NCBI RefSeq assembly: GCF_040732315.1
Contig: NZ_CP160388.1
Location: 2,384,494-2,448,493 of the forward strand
Origin: Oryzisolibacter sp. LB2S
Lineage (GTDB): Bacteria > Pseudomonadota > Gammaproteobacteria > Burkholderiales > Burkholderiaceae_C
DNA length: 64,000 bases
Direction: 5' to 3'
A program made the translations under genes and the position numbers. This document shows, one piece after another, positions 1 to 8,174 of this stretch. Under the pieces are notes generated by a model, which saw only the letters and a list, made by a program, of their open reading frames with translations, had not been told where the DNA came from and did no database searches. Numbering within the stretch: position 1 is the stretch's first letter; each line of letters begins with the position of its first letter.

Positions 1-161
1 AAGGCGTCATCAAAGCAGGCGCAAAGGTTGAAGTCTGCGCGCTGTACCTGCCCAACACCGGCCACAAGCCCGCCGACCTGATCGAAGGAGTGACCCCTGC
101 CAAGCCGCCAGAGGTCGCCGCACACCTGCTCAAGCCAGGCGTCAAGACGCTCGCGTTCTGA
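1..161 (+). CDS. DsrE family protein, C-terminal part only
   Basis: The window opens inside this gene; reading from base 3 gives 53 codons ending in TGA at 159-161. The visible part contains a Val-Lys-Val-Glu-Val-Cys-Ala-Leu-Tyr segment, a Pro-Asn-Thr-Gly turn and a Lys-Pro-Pro-Glu-Val-Ala motif, a pattern I associate with small DsrE/DsrF-like sulfur-relay proteins. These proteins often carry or sense sulfane sulfur on a conserved cysteine; a cysteine is present in the visible strand. A strong intrinsic terminator follows 20 bases downstream, so this is the last gene of its transcript. The start and most of the fold lie outside the window, so the family call is moderate. Confidence 0.6.
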   Translation, partial: GVIKAGAKVEVCALYLPNTGHKPADLIEGVTPAKPPEVAAHLLKPGVKTLAF

Positions 162-181
162 CCGGCGGCAGGCAAAGCACA

Positions 182-211
182 AGGCGTCCGTTCACGGGCG
201 CCTGTTTTTTT
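182..211 (+). terminator. Intrinsic terminator after the DsrE gene
   Basis: An 8-base stem AGGCGTCC / GGGCGCCT (one G-U pair) with a 6-base loop is followed by seven T residues. It lies 20 bases after the DsrE stop codon. On the other strand it would also end transcription coming from the decayed sbp remnant. Confidence 0.85.
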
Positions 212-238
212 GTCCTGCGCGGCATCACCCTTGTAGGG

Positions 239-408
239 AAATCCGGGTTGAATTCAGCATACAGCTCGCGCGTCGGGTCATAGGTCATAGGACAGGTTCA
301 GAATCTGTACGGCCTGTTGTGCGCGCGCCGGCAGGGAAAGGCCCCACCCGGGGTAGCGGCAGGGGCGGCTGCAAGGGGAAACTTGATAAAGTGGCGGCGA
401 TTTTTCAT
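239..408 (-). pseudogene. sbp: Decayed 5' fragment of a sulfate-binding protein gene (sbp/cysP)
   Basis: On the minus strand an ATG at 408 opens a reading frame starting [10 protein letters not shown] and running into an Ala-rich stretch, typical of a Tat/Sec signal peptide of a periplasmic binding protein. The frame then shifts, and LPARAQQAVQILNLSYD follows in a second frame. A 7-base direct duplication (TATGACC twice, about 279-292) breaks the frame again, and YDPTRELYAEFN continues in a third. The segment with SYDPTREL is the well-known mature N-terminus of Sbp/CysP sulfate-binding proteins. Nothing matching the remaining roughly 290 residues is visible before the terminator at 182-211, so the gene is truncated and multiply frameshifted. 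The rest of the 212-533 gap (409-533) shows only the yggX leader and possible promoter. The call rests on remembered family motifs, not a search. Confidence 0.7.
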
Positions 409-533
409 GGACTGCCTTCGTTGCGTTGAATGTCAATGGAACGCATTCTGGAAGTCACTCTTCAAAACTGAAACCAATAAGATTTCAGTTCGTTATTACC
501 AACACATCCGAAACACTCCAAGGATCTCCCGCC

Positions 534-806
534 ATGGCACGCACCGTCCACTGCATCAAGCTCGGCAAGGAGGCTGAAGGCCTCGACTTCCCCCCCTACC
601 CCGGCGAGCTGGGCAAGCGCATCTTCGAGAGCGTGAGCAAGCAGGCCTGGGGTGAGTGGCTCAAGCACCAGACCATGCTGGTCAACGAGAACCGCCTGAA
701 CCTGGCCGACGCCCGCGCCCGCCAATACTTGGCGCGGCAGATGGAGAATCATTTCTTTGGCAGCGGCGCAGACGCTGCGGCGGGCTACGTACCGCCGAGC
801 GCGTAA
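534..806 (+). CDS. yggX: Fe(2+)-trafficking protein / oxidative damage protection protein YggX
   Basis: Encodes 90 residues, the usual length of YggX. The protein begins [10 protein letters not shown] with the conserved cysteine at position 7, has the Pro-Pro-Tyr-Pro-Gly motif near residue 23, and the [18 protein letters not shown] segment characteristic of the family. YggX is a small cytoplasmic protein thought to move iron into Fe-S proteins and to limit oxidative damage to them. The ATG at 534 was chosen because the match starts there and AGGA lies about 10 bases upstream; longer upstream reading frames do not resemble the family. A strong terminator follows at once, so it is probably monocistronic. 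Confidence 0.95.
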   Translation: MARTVHCIKLGKEAEGLDFPPYPGELGKRIFESVSKQAWGEWLKHQTMLVNENRLNLADARARQYLARQMENHFFGSGADAAAGYVPPSA

Positions 807-825
807 GCACTTCGCCCTGCCCGCC

Positions 826-862
826 CTGCCGCCACTGCCAACGCAGGAGGCGGCAGTTTTTT
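826..862 (+). terminator. Intrinsic terminator after yggX
   Basis: A perfect 8-base stem CTGCCGCC / GGCGGCAG with a 15-base loop is followed by six T residues. It lies 20 bases after the yggX stop. Its T-run overlaps the TTG at 861 that could otherwise be taken as the next gene's start, which argues for a later start for that gene. Confidence 0.85.
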
Positions 863-926
863 GCCCACCGGATCTTTCACCTTGCTTCCATCGACCTCGC
901 TGCTGGAGTCGTTCCAGGCCTCGCAG

Positions 927-1547
927 ATGAGCTTCATGCTCGCCATCTACCTGCTGGCCATCACGGCCGAGGCCATGTCCGGGGCGCTCGCGGCCGGGCG
1001 GCGCAACATGGACATCTTCGGCGTGTCGGTGATCGCCTTCGTCACTGCCCTGGGCGGCGGCACGATACGCGACATGATTCTGGGCCACTACCCTCTGGGC
1101 TGGACGCAGCACCCCGAATACGTGTACCTGGTGATCGGCGCGGGCCTGCTGACCACTCTGGTGGCGCATTACATGATCCGCCTCAAGCGCGTCTTTCTGG
1201 TGCTCGACGCGCTGGGGCTGGTCGCGTTCTCGCTGATCGGCTGCAGTGTGGCGCTGGAGCTGTCCTACCCCCAGCTCGTGGTTGTCATGGCCGGCATGAT
1301 CACCGGCATCAGCGGCGGCATTCTGCGCGACGTGCTGTGCAACCAGGTGCCCGTGGTGTTCCGGCGCGAGCTCTATGCCAGCGTCTCGCTTGCCGTGTGC
1401 CTGCTGTTCCTCGCACTGCGCGCCTGGGACGTTGACCATGACCTGAGCGTCGCCGTGTGCTTTGCCCTGGGCCTGGCGCTCAGGCTGGCGGCCATACGCT
1501 GGCACTGGCGACTGCCCGTTTTCTCCTACCAGCAGCGCTGGGAATGA
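927..1547 (+). CDS. TRIC-like (UPF0126/YicG) membrane cation channel family protein
   Basis: About 206 residues with seven hydrophobic segments and two copies of the family's Gly-rich signature: ALGGGTIRDMILG and, about 90 residues later, ISGGILRDVLCNQVP. The AITAEAMSGALAAGRR segment near the start is a hallmark. Prokaryotic TRIC proteins are inner-membrane trimeric channels passing K+ or other cations; the physiological role of this member is unknown. I chose ATG 927, which gives the usual family length. An in-frame TTG at 861 lies on the T-run of the yggX terminator, although an AGGAGG 10 bases before it keeps that start possible. mnmC follows after 12 bases. Confidence 0.85.
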   Translation: MSFMLAIYLLAITAEAMSGALAAGRRNMDIFGVSVIAFVTALGGGTIRDMILGHYPLGWTQHPEYVYLVIGAGLLTTLVAHYMIRLKRVFLVLDALGLVAFSLIGCSVALELSYPQLVVVMAGMITGISGGILRDVLCNQVPVVFRRELYASVSLAVCLLFLALRAWDVDHDLSVAVCFALGLALRLAAIRWHWRLPVFSYQQRWE

Positions 1548-1559
1548 TGGCCTTGCCCC

Positions 1560-3431
1560 ATGTCTGATTCCGTATCCTGGCTGCCCGACGGCACGCCGTT
1601 TTGCAACCGGTTTGGCGACCGCTACCACGGCGAGCAGGGCCTGGCCCAGGCGCGCGACGTTTTCCTCAAGGGCTGCGGCCTGCCTGAGGCCTGGGCCGGC
1701 GCGCAGCAGTGGCGCATCCTCGAGACGGGCTTTGGCTTCGGCCTGAACTTCCTCACCACCTGGGCCGCGTGGCGCGCCGACCCCCAGCGCCCGCGACTGC
1801 TGCATTTCGTCTCGCTCGAGGCCTGGCCCGTCACGGGCGACGACCTGCTGCAGGCGGCCCGGCGCTTCCCCGAGCTCCTGCCTCTGGCCCAGCAGCTGCA
1901 CGCCCAGTACTGGGGCCTGCTGCCCGGCGTGCACCGCCTGTGGTTCGAGGACGGGCGCGTGCTGCTGACCCTGTGCGTGGGCGACGCCCAGACCCAGCTG
2001 CGCCAGCAACTGTGGGAGGTCGACTCGGTCTTCCTCGACGGCTTCGCCCCCGAGCGCAACCCCGAGATCTGGAGCCTGGAGACGCTCAAGGCCATGGCGC
2101 GCCACTGCCGCCGTGGCACGCGGCTGGCCACCTGGTCGGTGGCACGCGGCGTGCGCAATGCGCTCACGCAATGCGGCTTTGAGGTCAGCAAGGTGCCCGG
2201 CCTGCCCCCGAAGCGCGACAACCTGCGGGCCAGTTTCGATCCACGCTGGGAACCGCGCAGCAGCCGCCAGCCCGCGGCGTTCACGCAGCCCGCGCGCTGC
2301 CTGGTGCTGGGCGCGGGCCTGGCCGGCGCGACCGCTGCCGCCAGCCTGGCGCGCCGCGGCTGGCAGGTGACGGTGCTGGACGCCGCGGCCACGCCCGCGG
2401 CGGGCGCCTCGGGCCTGCCCGCGGGACTGTTTGCGCCCCACCTCTCGCCCGACGACAACCTGTTCGCGCGCGTCTCGCGCGCCGGCGTGCGCGCCATGCT
2501 GCAGCAGTCCGCCGCGCTCCTGCAGCAGGGCGTGGACTGGAACCCGGCCGGCGTGCTCGAACGCCGCCCCGCGGGCCAGCTGGGCCTGCCCGCCGACTGG
2601 CAGGACGGCCCAGGCAGCGACTGGAGCATGCCGGCCGACGCCGAACACCTCGCCGCCGCCGGCCTGCCCGCCGACGCCAGCGCCTGCTGGCACGCACGCG
2701 CGGGCTGGGTGCGGCCGGCGCGCTTCATCGCGCGGCTGCTCGCACAGCCCGGCATCACCTGGCGCCCGCACAGCGCCGTGGCCCGCCTCGTGCCCACCAG
2801 CGGTGGGCCGTGGCAGGCGCTGGACGAGGCCGGCACTGCACTGACCGAGGCCGAGCTGGTCATCCTGGCCACGGGCCCGGCCAGCAATGCCCTGCTGGCG
2901 CCGCTGGGGGCCGCCCCCCTGCCGCTGCAGCCGGTGCGCGGCCAGATGTCCTGGGGCCTGCAGCCCCCGCATGCCGACGGCCTGCCGCCGTTTGCCGTGA
3001 ACGGCGGCGGTGCACTCGCGGCCCATGTGCCCTGCGAGGGCGGCCTGGCCTGGCACATGGGTGCGACCTTCGAGCGCGACATGGACAGGCTGCCGCTGAC
3101 GGCAGACGAGCAGGCGGCGGCCCACGCCCACAACTGGCAGCGCCTGAAGGCCCTGGTGCCGCAGGCCGCCGAAGCGCTGCGCCCGGCCTTCGAGGCGGGC
3201 GGCGACCTGCGCGCCTGGGCCGGCGTGCGCTGCACGGCGCACGACCGCATGCCCATCGTCGGCCCCGTGGCGCCGGCCGCCCTGCCCGGCCTGTGGATCA
3301 GCACCGCCATGGGCGCGCGCGGCCTCACGCGCGCCGTGCTGTGCGCCGAGCTGCTGGCGGCACGCCTGATGGGCGAGCCCCTGCCCGTGGAGGCCAAACT
3401 GGCCCAGGCCATGGGCTGCGAGCGGCTGTAG
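1560..3431 (+). CDS. mnmC: MnmC: bifunctional tRNA mnm5s2U34 methyltransferase / cmnm5s2U34 oxidoreductase
   Basis: Encodes 623 residues. The N-terminal part (about 1-230) is the SAM-dependent methyltransferase, with LETGFGFGLNFL near residue 60 as the SAM-binding loop and VFLDGFAPERNPEIW near residue 160 as its active-site motif. The C-terminal part (about 245-620) is the FAD-dependent oxidase, beginning CLVLGAGLAGATAAASLARRGW, with a dinucleotide-binding GxGxxG, and ending with RCTAHDRMPIVG and AMGARGLTRAVLCAELLA. Together the domains convert carboxymethylaminomethyl-2-thiouridine at the tRNA wobble position first to the aminomethyl and then the methylaminomethyl form. Domain order and length fit the E. 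coli enzyme (about 670 residues). It lies 12 bases after the TRIC gene and is probably cotranscribed with it. Confidence 0.95.
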   Translation: MSDSVSWLPDGTPFCNRFGDRYHGEQGLAQARDVFLKGCGLPEAWAGAQQWRILETGFGFGLNFLTTWAAWRADPQRPRLLHFVSLEAWPVTGDDLLQAARRFPELLPLAQQLHAQYWGLLPGVHRLWFEDGRVLLTLCVGDAQTQLRQQLWEVDSVFLDGFAPERNPEIWSLETLKAMARHCRRGTRLATWSVARGVRNALTQCGFEVSKVPGLPPKRDNLRASFDPRWEPRSSRQPAAFTQPARCLVLGAGLAGATAAASLARRGWQVTVLDAAATPAAGASGLPAGLFAPHLSPDDNLFARVSRAGVRAMLQQSAALLQQGVDWNPAGVLERRPAGQLGLPADWQDGPGSDWSMPADAEHLAAAGLPADASACWHARAGWVRPARFIARLLAQPGITWRPHSAVARLVPTSGGPWQALDEAGTALTEAELVILATGPASNALLAPLGAAPLPLQPVRGQMSWGLQPPHADGLPPFAVNGGGALAAHVPCEGGLAWHMGATFERDMDRLPLTADEQAAAHAHNWQRLKALVPQAAEALRPAFEAGGDLRAWAGVRCTAHDRMPIVGPVAPAALPGLWISTAMGARGLTRAVLCAELLAARLMGEPLPVEAKLAQAMGCERL

Positions 3432-3466
3432 CGCCGCACCCTGGCGCAGGCCGCGCCAGCGCTTGT

Positions 3467-3519
3467 GCATAAGCTTATTTGCATAAGGGAAGCACAAAAC
3501 AATAGTTTGAACTCATAAG
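3467..3519 (+). promoter_or_regulatory. Possible operator region of the sulfur-assimilation cluster
   Basis: The AT-rich gap before the TauE gene contains a perfect 10-base palindrome ATAAGCTTAT (3469-3478) and the heptamer GCATAAG twice (3467-3473, 3481-3487), plus a variant TCATAAG (3513-3519). This is the only AT-rich patch before a 6-kb run of sulfur genes. A CysB-type regulator site is a guess from position; no consensus was tested. Confidence 0.3.
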
Positions 3520-3541
3520 CCGCACTTCTACAGTCGCGGCC

Positions 3542-4345
3542 ATGCCTGATTTCGCGTTCATCCTCGCTGGTTTCGCCGTCGGCCTCATCGTGGGGCTGAC
3601 GGGCGTGGGCGGCGGCTCGCTGATGACGCCCATCCTGATCTTCTTCTTCGGCATCAAGCCCTATCTGGCCGTGGGCACAGACCTGTTGTTTGCGGCCTTC
3701 ACCAAGCTCGGCGGCACCGTGAGTCTGGCACGCCAGCGCCTCGTGCCCTGGCGCGTGGTGGCGCTGCTGTGCGCGGGCAGCATCCCGGCCGCCCTGGCCG
3801 CCCTGTGGGCGCTGCGCCACCTGGGGCCGGACAGCGCCGCCGCCCAGCGCCTCATGACCAGCACCCTGGGCGTGGCCCTGCTGCTCACGGCCGCGGCCAC
3901 CTTCTACAAGGTGCTGGTGTTCTCACCCGAGCGCGCGGCCGCCGAGGCCGCACGCCGCAGCGCCCAGTTCGCCCACGCCAGCGCGCCGCGCCACTGGAGC
4001 CTGCCCGTGCTGCTGGGCGCGGTCATCGGCCTGCTGGTCACCTTCACCTCGGTGGGCGCGGGTGCGATCGGCGTGAGCGTGCTGCTGCTCGTCTTTCCGC
4101 ACCTGCCGCTGCCGCGCATCATCGCCGCCGACATTGCCTACGCCGTGCCGCTGACCCTGGTCGCGGGCCTGGGCCATGCGTCCCTGGGCTCGGTCGACTG
4201 GCCGCTGCTCGCTCAGCTGCTCATGGGCTCGCTGCCGGGCATCTGGCTGGGCTCGCGCCTGGTCAGCCGCACGCCCGAGCGGCTGATCCGCTCCATCCTC
4301 TCGCTGCTGCTGGCCTGGGCCGGCGCCAAGCTGGTCCTGATCTGA
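3542..4345 (+). CDS. Sulfite exporter TauE/SafE family protein
   Basis: A 267-residue polytopic inner-membrane protein. The N-terminus holds the family's Gly-rich repeat (GLIVGLTGVGGGSLMTPILI), and a second related repeat begins near residue 160 (AVIGLLVTFTSVGAGAIGV). TauE/SafE proteins are proposed to export sulfite, sulfoacetate or related organosulfur anions. Position immediately upstream of sulfite reductase (26-base gap, same strand) suggests a role in sulfite balance during sulfate assimilation. The ATG at 3542 is the only good start in a typical position. The substrate is inferred from context. Confidence 0.85.
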   Translation: MPDFAFILAGFAVGLIVGLTGVGGGSLMTPILIFFFGIKPYLAVGTDLLFAAFTKLGGTVSLARQRLVPWRVVALLCAGSIPAALAALWALRHLGPDSAAAQRLMTSTLGVALLLTAAATFYKVLVFSPERAAAEAARRSAQFAHASAPRHWSLPVLLGAVIGLLVTFTSVGAGAIGVSVLLLVFPHLPLPRIIAADIAYAVPLTLVAGLGHASLGSVDWPLLAQLLMGSLPGIWLGSRLVSRTPERLIRSILSLLLAWAGAKLVLI

Positions 4346-4371
4346 ATACCTGATTTCTCCCTCCCCACGCC

Positions 4372-6156
4372 ATGTACCAATACACCGACTTCGACAAGCA
4401 ATTCGTCAAGCTGCGTGCCCAGCAGTTCCGCGACCAACTGGAGCGCTGGCAGCGCGGCGAGCTCACCGACGAGCAGATGCTGCCGCTGCGCCTGCAGAAC
4501 GGCTGGTACATCCAGCGCTACGCGCCCATGGCCCGCATCGCCGTGCCTTATGGCGAGATCAGCAGCCTGCAGCTGCGCACGCTGGGCCGCATCGCGCGCG
4601 AATACGACCAGCCCACGCCCGAGCTGCTGGCCCACGCCCAGGCGACGCAGGATGCGCTGGAAGCGAGCCAACCCGGCGCCACGCTGGCGGCCAAGCCGCT
4701 GAAATACGGCTACGGCCACTTCACCACGCGCACCAACTGCCAGTTCAACTGGATTCCGATCACCAAGGCGGCGGACGTAATGGACCTGCTGGCCAGCGTG
4801 CACATGCACGGCATTCAGACCAGTGGCAACGACATCCGCAACATCACCTGCGACGCCTGGGAGGGCATTGCCGAGGACGGCATCGTCGACTGCCGCCCGT
4901 TTGCCGAAATCACGCGCCAGTGGAGCTCGCTGCACCCCGAGTTCAGCTACCTGCCGCGCAAGTTCAAGATCGCCTTCAACGGCGCCGTGGAAGACCGCGC
5001 GGCGATTGGCTGGTACGACATCGGCCTGCAGGCGGCGAAGAACGAGGCCGGCGAGGTGGGCTTCACCGTCAAGGTGGGCGGCGGCATGGGGCGCACGCCC
5101 ATCGTCGGCACGACTGTGCGCGAGTTTCTGCCCTGGGCGCAGCTGCTCAACTACATCGAGGCCATCGTGCGCGTGTACAACGGCTACGGCCGGCGCGACA
5201 ACAAGTGGAAGGCGCGCATCAAGATTCTGGTCAAGAGCGAGGGCCAGGGCTTCATCGACGCGGTGGAGAAGGAATACCGCGACATTGTCGAGCTCGACGG
5301 CGCGCCGCATACCATCACCCAGGCCGAGCTCGACCGCGTGGCCAGCCACTTCGTCGTGCCCGAATTGAAGCCCGCCAACCTGCCCAGCAAAGTCGACCCC
5401 CAGGGCCAGCTCTACCGGCGCTGGCTGCAGCAGAACGTGCGCGGCCACAAGCTCGCAGGCATGAAGACCGTGACCCTGTCGTTCAAGCGCGTGGGCTTTG
5501 CCCCGGGCGACGCCGATGCCGACACCATGGACGCCCTGGCCCAGCTGGCCGAGCAGTTCAGCGCCGGCGAGGCACGCCTGACACACGAGCAGAACCTGCT
5601 GCTGCCCTGGGTGTTCGAGAGCGACCTGCCCGCGCTCTACGAGGCCGCGCGCAAGCTGGGCCTGGCCCAGCCCAACATCGGCCTCTTGACCGACATGATC
5701 GCCTGCCCGGGCGGGGACTTCTGCTCGCTGGCCAACGCGCGCTCGCTGCACATCGCCGCGGCCGTGACCGAGCGCTACCAGGATCTGGACGAGCTTTTCG
5801 ACCTCGGCCCCATCGACCTGCACATGAGCGGCTGCATCAACAGCTGCGGCCACCACCACAGCGGCCATATCGGCATCCTCGGCGTCGACAAGGACGGCAA
5901 GGAGTGGTACCAGATCACGCTGGGCGGTGCCGACGGCTCGCAGCTCTCGGGCCCCGCCATCGGCGGCAAGGTCGTCGGCCCCTCGTTCACCGCGGCCGAG
6001 GTGCCCGGCGTGATCGAGGCCATTCTGGACACCTACCGCGAGCTGCGCCAACCGGGCGAGTTCTTCATCGACGCCCTGCGCCGCATCGGCCACGACCCCT
6101 TCAAGCAGGCCGCCAACGCCGCGCGCCATGCCAAGGCCGAGGAAGCCCTGCACTGA
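4372..6156 (+). CDS. cysI: Assimilatory nitrite/sulfite reductase hemoprotein (CysI-like)
   Basis: Encodes 594 residues. The siroheme/4Fe-4S binding cysteines are visible around residues 444-490 as CPGGDFCSL and SGCINSCGHHH, the C-x5-C...C-x3-C pattern of the family. YGYGHFTTRTNCQFNW near residue 117 is the N-terminal substrate/siroheme region. It reduces sulfite to sulfide with six electrons. Its neighbours cysH, cysD and cysN make sulfite reduction far more likely than nitrite reduction. No CysJ flavoprotein gene is present nearby; ferredoxin and ferredoxin-NADP reductase genes follow the cluster and could be the electron route. DUF934 follows after 20 bases. Confidence 0.88.
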   Translation: MYQYTDFDKQFVKLRAQQFRDQLERWQRGELTDEQMLPLRLQNGWYIQRYAPMARIAVPYGEISSLQLRTLGRIAREYDQPTPELLAHAQATQDALEASQPGATLAAKPLKYGYGHFTTRTNCQFNWIPITKAADVMDLLASVHMHGIQTSGNDIRNITCDAWEGIAEDGIVDCRPFAEITRQWSSLHPEFSYLPRKFKIAFNGAVEDRAAIGWYDIGLQAAKNEAGEVGFTVKVGGGMGRTPIVGTTVREFLPWAQLLNYIEAIVRVYNGYGRRDNKWKARIKILVKSEGQGFIDAVEKEYRDIVELDGAPHTITQAELDRVASHFVVPELKPANLPSKVDPQGQLYRRWLQQNVRGHKLAGMKTVTLSFKRVGFAPGDADADTMDALAQLAEQFSAGEARLTHEQNLLLPWVFESDLPALYEAARKLGLAQPNIGLLTDMIACPGGDFCSLANARSLHIAAAVTERYQDLDELFDLGPIDLHMSGCINSCGHHHSGHIGILGVDKDGKEWYQITLGGADGSQLSGPAIGGKVVGPSFTAAEVPGVIEAILDTYRELRQPGEFFIDALRRIGHDPFKQAANAARHAKAEEALH

Positions 6157-6176
6157 AACGACAAGCCACCCCGGTG

Positions 6177-6578
6177 ATGACTATGAAAATACTAGCTAGC
6201 GACGCTCTCCCCACAAGCGCTGAAGCCGAAAAAACCTTGCAAATTGCCAACGACGCCAACCTGGCCGAGCTGGCCGCCAGCGGCGCGTTCGAGGGCGTCG
6301 AGCGCATCGAGCTGCAATTCCCCAAGTTCACCGACGGCCGCGCCTACAGCCAGGCCCTGCTGCTGCGCAGGCGCTACAAGTTCGCGGGCGACATCCGCGC
6401 CACGGGCGACGTGCTGATCGACCAGCTCGTACACATGCACCGCAGTGGTTTTTCCAGCGCCGTGCTCGCCGAGGGCGTGAACGCCAGCGCCGCCCAGCGC
6501 CAGTTCGAGCGTTTCGCCGCCTTCTACCAAGGCGACGTGCACGAACCCCGCCCCCTGTTTGCCCGGGAGGCCGCATGA
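6177..6578 (+). CDS. DUF934 family protein of the sulfite-reductase operon
   Basis: Encodes 133 residues with no membrane segment. The core QFPKFTDGRAYSQALLLRRR and the later GDVLIDQLVHMHRSGF are the conserved blocks of DUF934, a family found almost only next to sulfite reductase and cysH; its biochemical role is unknown to me, and an accessory part in electron delivery to sulfite reductase is inference. The start is ATG 6177 (another in-frame ATG lies at 6183). The first about 18 codons coincide with a degenerate copy of the dispersed palindromic repeat, so the N-terminus is probably not functional sequence. The last 4 bases overlap cysH, indicating translational coupling. Confidence 0.85.
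   Translation: MTMKILASDALPTSAEAEKTLQIANDANLAELAASGAFEGVERIELQFPKFTDGRAYSQALLLRRRYKFAGDIRATGDVLIDQLVHMHRSGFSSAVLAEGVNASAAQRQFERFAAFYQGDVHEPRPLFAREAA
6183..6236 (+). repeat. Dispersed palindromic repeat, copy A (inside DUF934 gene)
   Basis: Degenerate copy: TAGCT, then CGCT, an 8-base loop, AAGCGCT and GAAGCC, ending in an A-run. It lies in the first 18 codons of the DUF934 gene and is translated. Confidence 0.5.
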
Positions 6579-7207
6579 GCCACGCACAAGATATGGACCT
6601 CGACCGCATCAACGCCGAGCTCGGCCACGACGCTTCGGCCCTGGTCGCCTGGGCCCTGGGCCTGGGCAAAAAAGCCATCGTCACGACGAACTTTCGCCCC
6701 TTCGAGGCCGTGATCCTGCACCTGGTCACGCGCGTGCAGCCCGATGTGCCCGTGGTCTGGATGGACAACGGCTACAACACCGAGGCGACCTACCGCTATG
6801 CCGACGAGGTGACGCGCCTGCTCGGGCTGAACCTCAAGATCTACCTGCCGCTGCGCAGCCGCGCCCACCGCGAGGCCGTGGACGGCCCCACGCCCGCCAT
6901 TGGCGCACCGGGCCATGCCGCGTTCACGCAGGAAGTGAAGCTCGAACCCTTCGCCCGCGCCCTGCGCGAGACGGCACCCCAGGTGTGGTTCACCGCCCTG
7001 CGCGCCAGCGACAGCGCCGTGCGCGCGCAGATGCAGCCCGTCTCCATCAACCCCGACGGGCTCATCAAGGTGGCGCCGCTGCTGCACTGGTCCTCCAAGG
7101 ACCTGCACGAATATTGCAAGGCGCACGGCCTGCCCAACAACTTCGACTACGTGGACCCGACCAAGGGCGAAGAACAGCGCGAATGCGGTCTTCACCTCGC
7201 CCACTGA
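6575..7207 (+). CDS. cysH: Phosphoadenylyl-sulfate reductase (CysH family)
   Basis: Encodes 210 residues of the PAPS/APS reductase family. Visible motifs are the nucleotide-binding TTNFRPFEAVILHL near residue 38, VVWMDNGYNTEATYRYAD near residue 60, and the C-terminal ECGLH that carries the catalytic cysteine. The paired CC...CxxC cysteines of Fe-S APS reductases are absent, so this resembles the PAPS-type enzyme, although no cysC kinase is in the window. The enzyme reduces activated sulfate to sulfite with thioredoxin or glutaredoxin. It overlaps the DUF934 gene by 4 bases and precedes cysD by 22 bases. Confidence 0.9.
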   Translation: MSHAQDMDLDRINAELGHDASALVAWALGLGKKAIVTTNFRPFEAVILHLVTRVQPDVPVVWMDNGYNTEATYRYADEVTRLLGLNLKIYLPLRSRAHREAVDGPTPAIGAPGHAAFTQEVKLEPFARALRETAPQVWFTALRASDSAVRAQMQPVSINPDGLIKVAPLLHWSSKDLHEYCKAHGLPNNFDYVDPTKGEEQRECGLHLAH

Positions 7208-7229
7208 CCCCACCGCCGGAAACCCAACG

Positions 7230-8174
7230 ATGAACGCCCGTACCGACACCGCCGTGCTGCAACCCGCCGCCCACCACCTGAGCAACCGCCACCTCGATGC
7301 GCTCGAGGAGGAAACCATCTTCATCCTGCGCGAGGTCGCCGCCGCCTTCGAGCGCCCGGCCCTGCTGTTCTCGGGCGGCAAGGATTCGCTGGTCATGCTC
7401 AAGTGCGCGGAGAAGGCATTTGGCACAGGCCGCATCCCCTACCCGCTCCTGATGATCGACACCGGCCACAACTTCCCCGAGGTGACCGACTTCCGCGACT
7501 TTCGCGCTAAAGAATTGGGCGCCGAGCTCATCGTGCGCAGCGTGGAGGATTCCATGGCGCGCGGCACGGTGCGCCTGTCCCACCCCGGCGAGAGCCGTAA
7601 CGTGCACCAGTCGGTCACGCTGCTCGAGGCCATCGAGGAATTCCGCTTCGACGCGCTGATCGGCGGCGCGCGCCGCGACGAGGAAAAGGCCCGCGCCAAG
7701 GAGCGCATCTTTTCGCACCGCGACAGCTTTGGCCAATGGCAACCGAAGGCCCAGCGCCCCGAGCTATGGACGCTGTTCAACACGCGCCTGGCGCCGGGCG
7801 AGCATTTCCGCGTCTTTCCGATCAGCAATTGGACCGAGCTCGACGTCTGGCAATACATCGACCGCGAGAACATCGCCCTGCCCAGCCTGTACTACGCCCA
7901 CCAGCGCCAGGTGGTCGAGCGCCGGGGCCTCTTGGTGCCCGTCACGCCGCTGACGCCGGCCAAGGAGGGCGAACAGATCGAGACCCGCACCGTGCGCTTT
8001 CGCACCGTGGGCGACATCACCTGCACCTGCCCCGTGGAGAGCCCGGCCGCCAGCGCCGCAGACATCGTCGTCGAGACCCTGGCGGCCGAGGTCAGCGAGC
8101 GCGGGGCCACGCGCATGGACGACAAGACCAGCGACGCCTCGATGGAAAAGCGCAAGAAGGACGGGTATTTCTGA
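7230..8174 (+). CDS. cysD: Sulfate adenylyltransferase subunit 2 (CysD)
   Basis: Encodes 314 residues. The PP-loop ATP pyrophosphatase motif LLFSGGKDSLVML is near residue 45, and the family segments PLLMIDTGHNFPEVTDFRD and IGGARRDEEKARAKER follow. The C-terminus ends in the conserved MEKRKKDGYF. CysD catalyses adenylation of sulfate to APS, driven by GTP hydrolysis in its partner CysN, whose gene follows and overlaps by one base (TGATG). Length and motif order match the family. Confidence 0.95.
   Translation: MNARTDTAVLQPAAHHLSNRHLDALEEETIFILREVAAAFERPALLFSGGKDSLVMLKCAEKAFGTGRIPYPLLMIDTGHNFPEVTDFRDFRAKELGAELIVRSVEDSMARGTVRLSHPGESRNVHQSVTLLEAIEEFRFDALIGGARRDEEKARAKERIFSHRDSFGQWQPKAQRPELWTLFNTRLAPGEHFRVFPISNWTELDVWQYIDRENIALPSLYYAHQRQVVERRGLLVPVTPLTPAKEGEQIETRTVRFRTVGDITCTCPVESPAASAADIVVETLAAEVSERGATRMDDKTSDASMEKRKKDGYF

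Noticed and set aside
3441-3459. CTGGCGC/GCGCCAG hairpin after mnmC as a terminator
   Set aside because: The 7-base stem is perfect but no T-run follows within 15 bases, and such stems are common in this GC-rich DNA.
462-3497. Very long open frame on the minus strand under yggX, TRIC and mnmC
   Set aside because: It is a shadow of high-GC coding sequence: low-complexity Arg/Ala/Gly/Gln composition, no domain, while the plus-strand genes have clear motifs. Other long antisense frames (for example under putA and leuA) were rejected for the same reason.
3491-3525. AAAACAATAG before the TauE gene as a repeat copy
   Set aside because: It matches the first 10 bases of copy F, but the stem and the 3' block are absent.
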